Assembly (NCBI GenBank): GCA_019118935.1
Contig: DWXY01000081.1
Span: forward strand, 1 to 32,417
Direction: 5' to 3'
Length of the DNA: 32,417 bases
Origin: Candidatus Oscillibacter pullicola
GTDB taxonomy: Bacteria > Bacillota > Clostridia > Oscillospirales > Oscillospiraceae
This document shows positions 1 to 6,978 of the stretch, piece by piece (the first letter of the stretch is position 1; the number at the start of each line of letters is the position of its first letter). A program made the translations under genes and the position numbers. The notes beneath the pieces are model-generated. The model was not told the origin of the DNA. It did not search any database and saw only the letters and a list, made by a program, of their open reading frames with translations.

Positions 1-337
1 ACTATACCGGATGGAACAGGATTGATCCTCCATTCTGACCAGGGCTGGCAGTATCAGCACAAGCTATACCAACGTATGCTCAGGACAAAGGGCATCCGGC
101 AGAGTATGAGCCGCAAAGGGAACTGTCTGGATAACGCAGTAGCTGAAAATTTCTTCGGTCTACTCAAGAGTGAATTGCTTTATCTACAAAAATTCCAGTC
201 TATGGACCACTTCAATGGACCACTTCAAACAAGAACTCATTGACTACCTGGATTACTACAATAACCGCAGAATCAAGGCAAAGTTAAAGGGCTTGCCGCC
301 TGCCATTCACAGACAACAAGCCCTTTCGGTTGCTTGA
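1..337 (+). pseudogene. IS3-family transposase OrfB, C-terminal part, frameshifted
   Basis: The reading frame enters from the window edge and continues as [12 protein letters not shown], then [19 protein letters not shown], the hallmark end of the IS3-family DDE catalytic domain including its final Glu. At 202-227 the 13-base unit ATGGACCACTTCA is present twice in tandem, which shifts the frame and brings an early stop at 241-243. Reading on from the second copy gives [19 protein letters not shown] and a stop at 335-337, the normal IS150-type C-terminus with YYNNRRIK. Deleting one 13-base copy would restore a single continuous frame. The transposase is therefore probably inactive here. The N-terminus is beyond the window. 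Confidence 0.85.
202..227 (+). repeat. 13-bp tandem duplication that breaks the transposase
   Basis: ATGGACCACTTCA occurs at 202-214 and again at 215-227 with no spacer and no mismatch. Thirteen is not a multiple of three, so the copy shifts the reading frame of the transposase. It looks like a recent replication-slippage event, since the two copies are identical. Confidence 0.95.
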
Positions 338-423
338 ACAATTTTTCAACAAAATATTGTCTAACTTTTCTGGGTCACTTCAAAATGCGGTCCGCCTCCT
401 TTTGAATGTTCCGGATTTACAGG

Positions 424-474
424 TCAGTCCTGAGGCTTGACGATGGCAATGTGCAGCTCGTTCAGCTGCTTCTG
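424..474 (-). pseudogene. Remnant of the 3' end of a second aspS
   Basis: Read on the minus strand this stretch encodes IAQKQLNELHIAIVKPQD and a stop. The intact aspS beside it ends VTQKQLDELHIAIVKPQD. At the DNA level 421-474 matches 642-695 with only three mismatches by eye, and the similarity ends abruptly on both sides. No start, no ribosome binding site and no upstream coding sequence accompany it, so it is a scar and not a gene. It most likely represents the last codons of an older aspS at this locus, left behind when the present hisS-aspS cassette arrived. The IS element begins about 40 bases further on. Confidence 0.8.
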
Positions 475-480
475 CGCGAT

Positions 481-573
481 CCCCATGCGGCGGGGCCGCA
501 TGGGGGGCCCCGGATCGAAAAAAGGCCGGACAGGCAGAGCCTGTCCGGCCCAAGATTTTCCCGCGGGGAAAAT
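481..573. repeat. Intergenic palindromes flanking the aspS terminator
   Basis: Two further perfect inverted repeats flank the terminator stem. CCCCATGCGG (481-490) pairs with CCGCATGGGG (496-505) around a 5-base loop, and ATTTTCCC (555-562) pairs with GGGAAAAT (566-573). Neither has a T-tract placed like a terminator. They lie between the intact aspS and the remnant of the second aspS, so they travelled with, or mark, the rearranged segment. Function unknown. Confidence 0.5.
518..550 (-). terminator. Rho-independent terminator of the hisS-aspS operon
   Basis: GGCCGGACAGG (524-534) and CCTGTCCGGCC (540-550) form a perfect 11-bp stem with a 5-base loop. On the minus strand the stem is followed directly by six T (A run 518-523). 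It lies about 95 bases past the aspS stop, between the intact gene and the aspS remnant. Confidence 0.9.
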
Positions 574-644
574 GCTTGAACGCGCTTGTGCGCGGCGCGC
601 CGCTGGCGCGCTGCGAGGTCATGCGGGGGAAATTGCGGAGAAGG

Positions 645-2420
645 TCAGTCCTGAGGCTTGACGATGGCAATATGCAGCTCATCCAGCTGCTTCTGGGTGA
701 CCTCGCTGGGGGCGCTCATCATCACGTCCTGGGCGTTCTTGTTCATGGGGAAGGGGATGATCTCCCGGATGGAGTCCTCGCCGGCCAGGAGCATCACCAT
801 CCGGTCCACGCCGGGGGCGATGCCCGCGTGGGGCGGCGCGCCGTAGGTGAAGGCGTTGTACATGGCCGGGAACTTGGCCTTCACGTCCTCCTCGCCCAGG
901 CGGACCATCTCAAAGGCCTTGATCATGATCTCCGGATCGTGGTTCCGCACCGCGCCGGAGCTGAGCTCCACGCCGTTGCACACCAGGTCGTACTGGTCGG
1001 CGGTGATGGACAGGGGATCGATCTCGCCCCGCTCCGCCTTCAGCAGCACCTCCAGGCCGCCGGAGGGCATGGAGAAGGGGTTGTGGCAGAACTCCAGCTC
1101 CCCGGACTCCTCGCCGATCTCGTACATGGGGAAGTCGACGATCCAGCAGAAGGCGTACTGCTCCTTGTCCATATGGCCGGGGACCGCGGCGCCCAGGGTC
1201 TTCACCAGTGTGCCGGCGGTCTTCTGGGCGGCGCCCAGCTTGCCGGCGGAGAGGGCCACGAAGTCGCCCGGCTTCAGGCCCAGGGCGGAGACCACAGACT
1301 CCTTGATGGGCTGGACGAACTTGGCGATGCCGCCCACGAGCTCGCCGTTCTCATCCAGGCGGAACCAGTAGGGCTTGCCGCCGGAGACCACCTCCACGTC
1401 CGCCAGGGTCTTGTCGATGAACTTCCGGGTCTCGTGGAAGTCGCTGACCACCACGGCCTTGACCACGTTCCCCTCAAAGGGGCCGAAGCCGCAGGCGCCC
1501 AGCACAGAGGTGACATCCTGCACCGTCAGGTCGATCCGCAGGTCCGGCTTGTCGGAGCCGTACTTCTCCATGGCCTCCGTGTAGGGGATGCGCATAAAGG
1601 GCGCGGCGCTGGCCCGGTCGTACTTGCCGTACTTGGCGAAGATGGGAGGCAGCACGTCCTCCAGCACGGCGAACACGTCGTCCTGGGAGGCGAAGGCCAT
1701 CTCCATGTCCAGCTGGTAGAACTCGCCGGGGGAGCGGTCCGCCCGGGCATCCTCGTCACGGAAGCAGGGCGCGATCTGGAAGTACCGGTCAAAGCCGGAG
1801 GTCATCAGCAGCTGCTTGAACTGCTGGGGGGCCTGGGGCAGGGCGTAGAACTTGCCGGGGTGGTTCCGGGCGGGAACCAGATAGTCCCGGGCGCCCTCCG
1901 GAGAGGAGGCCGTCAGGATGGGGGTGGTGATCTCCAGGAAGCCGTGCTCCGTCATGGCCTGCCGCAGGGCGGCCACCACGTTGCAGCGGAGGATGATGTT
2001 GTTCTTCACCTCCGGATTCCGCAGGTCCAGATAGCGGTATTTCAGGCGGGTGGCCTCATCGGCCTCCCGGCTGCGGTTGATGGGGAAGGGCAGTTCATTG
2101 TGCTGGCAGCGGCCCAAGATCTCGATCTTGCTGGGCACCACCTCAATGTCGCCGGTGGGGAGCTTGGGGTTCTTGCTATCCCGCTCCCGGACGGTGCCCT
2201 CCACGGAGATGGTGGACTCCTTGTTGATGGACTTCAGCTGGGCCACCATGTCGGCGGTCTCCGCCACCACCTGGGTGGTGCCGTAGAAGTCCCGGACCAC
2301 GGCGAAGGCCAGCTCACTGCCCACCTCCCGGAGGTTTTCCAGCCAGCCGCAGATTTTCACGGCCTTGCCGGCGTCGGAGAGCCGCAGCTCTCCGCAGGTA
2401 TGGGTACGATTTTGGGTCAT
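645..2420 (-). CDS. aspS: Aspartyl-tRNA synthetase
   Basis: This cytoplasmic class II synthetase charges tRNA(Asp), or possibly also tRNA(Asn), with aspartate. The 591-residue length fits bacterial AspRS with its inserted GAD domain. An OB-fold anticodon-binding domain occupies roughly residues 1-105. Motif 2 is FRDEDARADRSPGEFYQLD (about 220-238), which differs from the common bacterial LRADRQPEFTQ form. Motif 3 contains GIAPGVDRMVMLLAG near the C-terminus. The ATG start follows GAAAGGAAT at a plausible distance. The upstream gene ends 71 bases away, and that gap carries a TATAAT (2486-2491) that could serve as a weak internal promoter. It is the last gene of the hisS operon and ends in a strong terminator. 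Whether it discriminates tRNA(Asp) from tRNA(Asn) cannot be told from sequence alone. Confidence 0.97.
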   Translation of the reverse strand: MTQNRTHTCGELRLSDAGKAVKICGWLENLREVGSELAFAVVRDFYGTTQVVAETADMVAQLKSINKESTISVEGTVRERDSKNPKLPTGDIEVVPSKIEILGRCQHNELPFPINRSREADEATRLKYRYLDLRNPEVKNNIILRCNVVAALRQAMTEHGFLEITTPILTASSPEGARDYLVPARNHPGKFYALPQAPQQFKQLLMTSGFDRYFQIAPCFRDEDARADRSPGEFYQLDMEMAFASQDDVFAVLEDVLPPIFAKYGKYDRASAAPFMRIPYTEAMEKYGSDKPDLRIDLTVQDVTSVLGACGFGPFEGNVVKAVVVSDFHETRKFIDKTLADVEVVSGGKPYWFRLDENGELVGGIAKFVQPIKESVVSALGLKPGDFVALSAGKLGAAQKTAGTLVKTLGAAVPGHMDKEQYAFCWIVDFPMYEIGEESGELEFCHNPFSMPSGGLEVLLKAERGEIDPLSITADQYDLVCNGVELSSGAVRNHDPEIMIKAFEMVRLGEEDVKAKFPAMYNAFTYGAPPHAGIAPGVDRMVMLLAGEDSIREIIPFPMNKNAQDVMMSAPSEVTQKQLDELHIAIVKPQD

Positions 2421-2491
2421 GATAATTGATTCCTTTCTACTTTTTTATATGGAATTAAAGAGATTACAAAATGGATTTTAGAGAGATTATA

Positions 2492-3019
2492 TTACGAAAT
2501 GGCATGGCTGGCCTCCGCCAGTGCCCAGAGTTGCTCCCCCAGGGCGCGGCCCACGGCCTCCCCGTCCGGAACGGAGCAGCTGTAAAAGTCCGCCTGTCCC
2601 GGGGCAGCATAGGACCACTCCCGGACGGTGAAGTTCAGCACGGCAAAATCGCCGTCTGTACCGGTGAGGGAGAGGGAGAAGAACCAGTCTCCCGCCTCAT
2701 AGGAGACGGACCCATGACTGGCGTTCACCGCCTCGGCCAGGGGCTTGATCAGTGGGTCTGTCAGGGAGCGGCGGAAGGAGAGGCCTTGGAGCTGTTCCAG
2801 CAGGGCCGCCCCCTCCGGGGAGGTGAGGGGCACCGACACTGTGGCGGTCTCCGGCTCCTGAGTCCAGTCCCCCAGGGAGCGGACCTGGACGTTGATCTCT
2901 TGGAGTTCCTGGTCCTCCAGCAAGTCCGGCAGTGTTACCGGGCGGCTGTACCAGATCGCGGCGGCCAGCAGCAGGACCAGGACCAACAAGGGCACCCAGA
3001 CGCGCTTCCGGATCTTCAT
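2492..3019 (-). CDS. Membrane-anchored protein of unknown function between hisS and aspS
   Basis: This 175-residue protein begins MKIRKRVWVPLLVLVLLLAA, a basic start followed by one hydrophobic helix (about residues 8-22) without a lipobox Cys. It is probably an N-terminal membrane anchor or signal sequence, with the rest outside the cell. The remainder is acidic and soluble-looking (YSRPVTLPDLLEDQELQEI onward), with no motif I recognise. A good ribosome binding site, GGAGGTG, lies five bases before the ATG. It sits inside the hisS-aspS operon, 129 bases after hisS and 71 before aspS, so it is probably co-transcribed, but its position does not reveal a role in tRNA charging. Family unknown to me. 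Confidence 0.8.
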   Translation of the reverse strand: MKIRKRVWVPLLVLVLLLAAAIWYSRPVTLPDLLEDQELQEINVQVRSLGDWTQEPETATVSVPLTSPEGAALLEQLQGLSFRRSLTDPLIKPLAEAVNASHGSVSYEAGDWFFSLSLTGTDGDFAVLNFTVREWSYAAPGQADFYSCSVPDGEAVGRALGEQLWALAEASHAIS

Positions 3020-3148
3020 AAAAGCACCTCCAGTAAATACTGTTTGTATTTTTTACGGAAAATATTTCTATTTGGACTGCTTAAGGGCGCGATTTGGTTG
3101 TCTCCGCAGGTGAAATCTGGCGTCAAAGCATCTCTGTGGGGCAGGGGC

Positions 3149-4504
3149 TCACTCCCGAATGACCGTGCCCTTTTCCCGCTCTGCGAGACCCGCCTTGATG
3201 CGGTAGACGGTGGCGGCGGGCTCCAGCTTTGTCTGCTCGCCGGTGGCCATGTCCTTGCAGGCCACCACGCCGGCGCTGATCTCGTCCTCCCCCAGGAAGA
3301 TCACGTAGGGGATGCCCAGCTTGTCGGCGTAGGCGATCTTCTGCTTGAACTTCTTCTCCTCGCAGTGGAGCTGGGCACGGATGCCGTTCTCCCGCAGGAG
3401 GGTGGCCAGGGAGATGGCGGGGGACAGGTCCTCCGTCATGGGCAGGATCAGCACATCCGCCGGGGCGGTGGGCAGGTCCGGATTCAGCATGCCCTGCTCT
3501 CCCAGCACATAGAACAGCCGGGTCAGGCCGATGGAGATGCCTGCGCCGGGGAGCTGCCGGTCCGTGTAGTACTCCGCCAGATTGTCGTACCGGCCGCCGG
3601 AGCAGACGGAGCCGATCTCCGGGTGGTCCAGCAGGGTGGTCTCGTAGACGGTGCCGCTGTAGTAGTCCAGGCCCCGGGCGATGGTGAGATCCACGGCGAA
3701 GTTCTCCGCCGGGACGCCGAAGTCCGCCAGATACCGCACCACGGTGTTCAGCTCAGAGAGGCCCTGGTCGAACGTCTCGTTCCGGCCCCGGTAGCCCTCC
3801 AGGGCGGAGAGGACGGCGTCGTTCCCGCCGGAGATGGCGATGAACTTCAGGATCTCGTCGGCGTCGGACGATGCCACGGCGAAGTCGCCGGTGAGGATGG
3901 CCTTCACCTTCTCCGGGCCGATCTTGTCCAGCTTGTCCACGGTGCGCATGATGTCGCCGGACTTCTCCGTCAGGCCCAGCATGGCGTAGAAGCCGTTCAG
4001 GATTTTCCGGTTGTTCACCCGGATCTGGAACCGCTTCAGCCCCAGGGTCGAGAAGGTCTTGTAGATGATGGCGGGGATCTCCGCCTCATTGATGATGGAG
4101 AGCTTGCCGTCCCCGATGATGTCGATGTCCGCCTGATAGAACTCCCGGAACCGGCCCCGCTGGGCCCGCTCGCCCCGGTAGACCTTGCCGATCTGGTACC
4201 GGCGGAAGGGGAAGGTCAGGTCGTTGTAGTGGAGGGCCACATACTTGGCCAGAGGGACCGTCAGGTCGAACCGGAGGGCCAGATCCGCGTCGCCCTTCTG
4301 GAAGCGGTAGATCTGCTTTTCCGTCTCACCGCCGCCCTTGGCCAGCAGCACCTCGCTGGACTCGATGACCGGGGTGTCCAGGGGGGTGAAGCCGTAGAGG
4401 GAATAGGTGCGGCGGAGGATCTCCATGATCCGCTCCATCTGCTGCTGGGGTCCGGGCAGCAGTTCCATAAAGCCGGACAGGGTCCGGGGGGTCATTTTCG
4501 CCAT
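3149..4504 (-). CDS. hisS: Histidyl-tRNA synthetase
   Basis: This class II synthetase attaches histidine to tRNA(His). The 451 residues include motif 2 (RRYQIGKVYRGERAQRGRFR, about 101-120, followed by EFYQADIDIIG), the histidine-specific RGLDYYSGTVYE, and a motif 3 of GAGISIGLTRLF. A Rossmann-like anticodon domain follows (ADVLILPMTEDL onward). The ATG is preceded by AAAAGGAG with good spacing. Its first 16 codons and leader are duplicated, with differences, at 4673-4771. The upstream copy sits next to the T-box leader. The gene heads an operon with the membrane protein and aspS, and is expected to respond to uncharged tRNA(His) through the T-box, provided transcription passes the intervening hairpins. 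Confidence 0.97.
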   Translation of the reverse strand: MAKMTPRTLSGFMELLPGPQQQMERIMEILRRTYSLYGFTPLDTPVIESSEVLLAKGGGETEKQIYRFQKGDADLALRFDLTVPLAKYVALHYNDLTFPFRRYQIGKVYRGERAQRGRFREFYQADIDIIGDGKLSIINEAEIPAIIYKTFSTLGLKRFQIRVNNRKILNGFYAMLGLTEKSGDIMRTVDKLDKIGPEKVKAILTGDFAVASSDADEILKFIAISGGNDAVLSALEGYRGRNETFDQGLSELNTVVRYLADFGVPAENFAVDLTIARGLDYYSGTVYETTLLDHPEIGSVCSGGRYDNLAEYYTDRQLPGAGISIGLTRLFYVLGEQGMLNPDLPTAPADVLILPMTEDLSPAISLATLLRENGIRAQLHCEEKKFKQKIAYADKLGIPYVIFLGEDEISAGVVACKDMATGEQTKLEPAATVYRIKAGLAEREKGTVIRE

Positions 4505-4557
4505 TTTTAAAACTCCTTTTTGTGGGATGCGGGCTGCTGCCCGGGATCCGCCGCTAG
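4457..4557 (-). repeat. Downstream copy of the duplicated hisS leader and start
   Basis: This stretch contains the working hisS start, its ribosome binding site, the palindrome CGGGCAGCAGCCCG and the first codons. It is similar to 4673-4771, where the same elements appear in the same order: the palindrome, an AAGGAG site, ATG, then MAKM(I/T)PRTLSGFMELL. In the first 48 coding bases I count four mismatches. The two copies lie in direct orientation about 215 bases apart. Confidence 0.8.
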
Positions 4558-4571
4558 TGCGGCGTCCAAGT

Positions 4572-4671
4572 GTTTCCGCCGCAGGCGGAAACCTTGAAAT
4601 CGGCCGAATTCACTTCGGACGATTTGAATCAAATCAAGGGGTCCCCGGAGAAAGCGGAGCTTTCTCTGGGG
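4572..4671. repeat. Cluster of three hairpins between the T-box and hisS
   Basis: Three inverted repeats follow each other. GTTTCCGCC/GGCGGAAAC spans 4572-4592 (9 bp, perfect). AAATCGGCCGAA/TTCGGACGATTT spans 4597-4625 (12 bp, one mismatch). CCCCGGAGAAAGC/GCTTTCTCTGGGG spans 4643-4671 (13 bp with one G-T pair). None is followed by a T-tract on the minus strand, so they are not obvious terminators. They lie exactly between the two diverged copies of the hisS start and would be transcribed in the leader. They resemble dispersed extragenic palindromes. A role in recombination, RNA stability or attenuation is possible but not shown. Confidence 0.6.
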
Positions 4672-4720
4672 CCAGCAGCTCCATAAAGCCGGACAGGGTC
4701 CGTGGGATCATTTTTGCCAT
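4634..4720 (-). pseudogene. Truncated upstream hisS start (28 codons)
   Basis: A second hisS start lies directly behind the T-box. It has the ribosome binding site AAAGGAG, an ATG, and MAKMIPRTLSGFMELL, then departs from HisRS into APEKAPLSPGTP and stops. The first 16 residues differ from the functional hisS in one position (I for T). It is most simply the stump of the original hisS of this locus. Because its ribosome binding site is intact it may still be translated as a short leader peptide. Confidence 0.75.
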
Positions 4721-4771
4721 CGTGAAAAGCTCCTTTGTTCAAGTGTCGGGCTGCTGCCCGGGATGCGCCGC
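4673..4771 (-). repeat. Upstream copy of the duplicated hisS leader and start
   Basis: This is the partner of 4457-4557. It includes the CGGGCAGCAGCCCG palindrome, an AAAGGAG ribosome binding site and the first 16 hisS codons. Similarity stops after the codons for MELL on one side and near the GCGGCGCATC stretch on the other. This copy is the one joined to the T-box terminator. Confidence 0.8.
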
Positions 4772-4785
4772 GGGCGCAAAATGAT

Positions 4786-5031
4786 AAAACGCTCCCGTCC
4801 CGCGGCTTTGGGACGAGAGCGATTCCGCTTCGTGGTGCCACCCAAATTCAAGGCCCATAGAGCCTCCTTTTGCCTCCTGTGGTACGGGGAGGGTGCCGTG
4901 GGCGTCTCCGCCCCCGCTCCGCCGCTGTCCTTCGTCCAGGCCGGCCGGGCCGCTCTCAGCGGTGCGCCCCTCTCTGTGGGGCCGGCGATTGGAGTACTGC
5001 TGCGGCATCCGCGCGGTGCAAATGAATCAAC
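4786..5031 (-). promoter_or_regulatory. T-box leader of the hisS operon
   Basis: On the minus strand a leader of about 245 bases ends with the T-box core TGGGTGGCACCACG (complement of about 4831-4845). A terminator follows: CGCTCTCGTCCC pairs with GGGACGGGAGCG and a short T-run (4786-4821). The core can pair in the alternative antiterminator form. Upstream, stem I carries GAGAG-type elements. A CAC triplet in the stem I 3' half could be the His specifier, but I cannot fix the specifier loop by eye. T-box leaders read through when the matching tRNA is uncharged, so this one should raise hisS-aspS transcription when charged tRNA(His) runs low. It lies directly ahead of a truncated hisS start, not the functional one. 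Confidence 0.85.
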
Positions 5032-5037
5032 AGGGTG

Positions 5038-5066
5038 ATTGTATGCGCTATGGAGAAAAATGTCAA
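5038..5066 (-). promoter_or_regulatory. Sigma-A type promoter for the hisS T-box transcript
   Basis: On the minus strand a perfect TTGACA (complement of 5061-5066) is followed after 17 bases by TACAAT (complement of 5038-5043). Transcription would start near 5031, at the 5' end of the T-box. The -35 box overlaps the stop codon of the mgsA-like gene, so there is no terminator between the two units. Confidence 0.88.
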
Positions 5067-5476
5067 GCGATGGGACGGTTGGAGGGATTGACGATGCAGC
5101 GCCAGTCCAGATCGCCCCGGGCCAGACCCAGCACCAGCGCCTCCGCCGTGGCCAGATTGCTGGCAAAGGGGATGTTGTTCTGGTCGCACAGGCGGGAGAT
5201 ATAGGACACATCCCCCACCATGGCCTCGTTGTTGGGGTCGTTGAAGAAGAGCACCAGATCGAACTCGTTGTAAGCGATGCGGGCGCCGATCTGCTGGCTG
5301 CCGCCGTGGGCGTAAGACAGGAAGCAGTGGACATTCAGGCCCGTGGCGTCGGCCACCATGTGGCCGGTGGTGTTGGTGGCGTAAATGTTATGGTGGGACA
5401 GGATGCCGGCGTAGGCGGTGCAGAACTGCACCATCAGCTCCTTCTTGTTGTCGTGGGACATGAGGGCGATGTTCAT
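5063..5476 (-). CDS. Methylglyoxal-synthase-fold protein with altered active site
   Basis: The 137 residues align end to end with bacterial methylglyoxal synthase: IALMSHDNKKELM at the start, ATNTTG for the phosphate loop, GGSQQIGARIA, LVLFFNDP, and ERGDFDW-like ARGDLDWRCIV at the end. Methylglyoxal synthase turns dihydroxyacetone phosphate into methylglyoxal. Here the essential catalytic Asp of GGDQQ (E. coli Asp71) is Ser60, the preceding phosphate-binding SGP is SYA, and the PHDPDV stretch holding the active-site His is replaced by NNEAMVGDV. It is therefore unlikely to have the classical activity and may bind a ligand as a regulatory MGS-fold protein. It starts 15 bases after the minD stop, matching the min-mgsA gene order of clostridia. 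Automatic annotation would probably call it mgsA. Confidence 0.85.
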   Translation of the reverse strand: MNIALMSHDNKKELMVQFCTAYAGILSHHNIYATNTTGHMVADATGLNVHCFLSYAHGGSQQIGARIAYNEFDLVLFFNDPNNEAMVGDVSYISRLCDQNNIPFASNLATAEALVLGLARGDLDWRCIVNPSNRPIA

Positions 5477-5491
5477 GAAAGACTCCTTTCT

Positions 5492-6244
5492 CTATCTGAT
5501 CCGCAGCAGGGGGACCCGTTCCCCCTGGAGGCGTTTCGCGATGTTGCGGTAGGCGGCCGCGGCGCTCTGGCCGTCCGCCAGCAGGATGGGCACGCCCCGG
5601 TTCATGCACAGGGGCAGGGCATCATCCTCGGGGACCACCCCCAGCAGCGGCAGGCCGGCCTGGTCAATGGCGTCGTCAATGGTGGCGTGGAGCTGGCGCA
5701 GCAGCTTTTTGCGCACCCGGTTCACCACCAGGTGCAGGGCGCCGGCAGGGAAGCGGTCCAGCTCCATGACGGTGTGCTGGGCGTCCCGCAGGGAGGAGGC
5801 GTCCGCAGTGGTCACCACCACGCAGCGGTCCGCGGCGCAGGTGGCCAGCTGAAAGCCCCGTCCCAGGCCCGCAGGCGCGTCCAGCAGACAGAAGTCGAAC
5901 CGCCTGCGGACTTCCCGCAGCAGGTCTGCCATCTGGGTCTCCGTCACCGGGCGGCCCCGCAGGCGGGCCGGCGCGGTGAGCAGGAAGAGGCCGGGAACCT
6001 TGGGATGTTCCACAGCGGCCAGCTCCAGGGAACAGCGGTTCTGCGCCACGTCCGAGAAGTCCATCAGCGTCCGGTCCGACAGGCCCAGGGCCAGATCCAG
6101 ATTCCGCAGGCCGATGTCACAGTCCAGACACAGCACCCGCGGGCCGGATAAGGCGAGAGCCGCGCCCACACCGGCCGTAAAGGAGGTCTTTCCGGTGCCG
6201 CCCTTTCCGGATACGACGGCAATGCACTGTCCTGGAGACGTCAT
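5492..6244 (-). CDS. minD: MinD-like division-site ATPase lacking the membrane-targeting tail
   Basis: This is a deviant-Walker P-loop ATPase of the MinD/ParA family, 250 residues. The N-terminal loop is VSGKGGTGKTS (about 11-21), and the MinD-specific LDCDIGLRNLDLALGL follows. MinD normally sits on the inner membrane and positions the division septum through MinC. The protein ends AYRNIAKRLQGERVPLLRIR, the point where typical MinD sequences continue into a C-terminal amphipathic helix that binds lipid, and that helix is absent. Neither minC nor minE is in the window, although both commonly sit beside minD. It starts with ATG after GAAAGGAAG. It may have a changed role, or another P-loop function, but the DIGLRNLD block supports MinD ancestry. 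Confidence 0.85.
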   Translation of the reverse strand: MTSPGQCIAVVSGKGGTGKTSFTAGVGAALALSGPRVLCLDCDIGLRNLDLALGLSDRTLMDFSDVAQNRCSLELAAVEHPKVPGLFLLTAPARLRGRPVTETQMADLLREVRRRFDFCLLDAPAGLGRGFQLATCAADRCVVVTTADASSLRDAQHTVMELDRFPAGALHLVVNRVRKKLLRQLHATIDDAIDQAGLPLLGVVPEDDALPLCMNRGVPILLADGQSAAAAYRNIAKRLQGERVPLLRIR

Positions 6245-6279
6245 CAGGCGGCACTTCCTTTCAACTGCTCACAAGTGTA

Positions 6280-6978
6280 TTATAAGGGATTCTTCTTGAT
6301 TTTTGCAAACATTCTCGGATATTTTTCCGGAGTTTTTTTCACTTTTTCCACCACGATCAGCCGGTGGCGCACATCTGTGCCGGGGATGGCGTAGTCCCGG
6401 ACCGCCTCCACGGCGCCGCCCAGGACCGCAATGGCGTGCTGCGCGGCGGCCAGCTCCGCGTCCGACTCCACGGATTTCATGGCCAGGAACTTCCCGCCGG
6501 GCTTTACCAGCGGCAGGCACAGCTCGCACAGCACCGGCAGAGCCGCCACTGCCCGGGAGACCGCTAAATCAAAGGATTCCCGGTGCTCCGCGGCAAATTC
6601 CTCCGCCCGGGCGTGGACACAGGCCACATCTGGGAGGTCCAGCTCCCGGCACACCGTCTCCAGAAACTGGATACGCTTGTTCAGGGAGTCCAGCAGCGTC
6701 AGGCGGATGGAGGGCTCCAGCACCCGCAGGGGCAGGCCGGGAAAACCGGCGCCGGTGCCCACGTCCACCACGGACTTCCCGGAAAAGGACTCCAGGGTCA
6801 GCAGGGCGGCGCTGTCCAGAAAGTGGAGGGTGGCCACGTCCTCCGGGTCCGTAATGGCGGTGAGGTTCATCACCTTGTTTGTCTCGATCAGCAGATCCCC
6901 ATACCGGACCAGGGCGGGGATTCCCTCCGCAGGGAGGTTCAGGGCGGCAAGACCAGATTGCAGGCGCTGTTCCATCAT
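6280..6978 (-). CDS. rsmG: 16S rRNA (guanine-527-N7) methyltransferase RsmG
   Basis: This S-adenosylmethionine-dependent enzyme methylates N7 of G527 in 16S rRNA, in the cytoplasm. The 232-residue length is typical. The family's NKVMNLTAI (about 34-42) and HFLDS (52-56) precede the SAM-binding [13 protein letters not shown] (72-84). Its ATG overlaps the mscL stop in an ATGA arrangement, so translation is probably coupled. rsmG usually neighbours parA and parB near the replication origin; here mscL, serS and a small membrane protein gene lie between. Confidence 0.96.
   Translation of the reverse strand: MMEQRLQSGLAALNLPAEGIPALVRYGDLLIETNKVMNLTAITDPEDVATLHFLDSAALLTLESFSGKSVVDVGTGAGFPGLPLRVLEPSIRLTLLDSLNKRIQFLETVCRELDLPDVACVHARAEEFAAEHRESFDLAVSRAVAALPVLCELCLPLVKPGGKFLAMKSVESDAELAAAQHAIAVLGGAVEAVRDYAIPGTDVRHRLIVVEKVKKTPEKYPRMFAKIKKNPL

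Larger units (their letters stand above)
1..382 (+). mobile_element. Right end of an IS3-family (IS150-like) insertion sequence, partial
   Basis: The window opens inside an IS3-family element. It holds the C-terminal part of a DDE transposase, and about 20 bases after its stop comes a short terminal-repeat-like sequence at 358-382 (TGTCTAACTTTTCTGGG, then TCACTTCA). This resembles the TGT...CA ends of the IS150 group. The left end lies outside the window, so neither the partner repeat nor the target duplication can be checked. The exact right boundary (about 382) is inferred from the terminal CA. The element sits immediately downstream of a fragment of an aspS gene, which suggests it landed at the end of that operon. 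Confidence 0.75.

Noticed and set aside
576-2429. Plus-strand open frame of 617 codons opposite aspS
   Set aside because: It is rich in Gly, His, Leu and Val with no domain, and mirrors the aspS codons on the other strand. High GC gives such shadows.
2471-4510. Plus-strand open frame of 679 codons opposite hisS
   Set aside because: It spans the hisS and membrane-protein genes in antisense and has no recognisable sequence.
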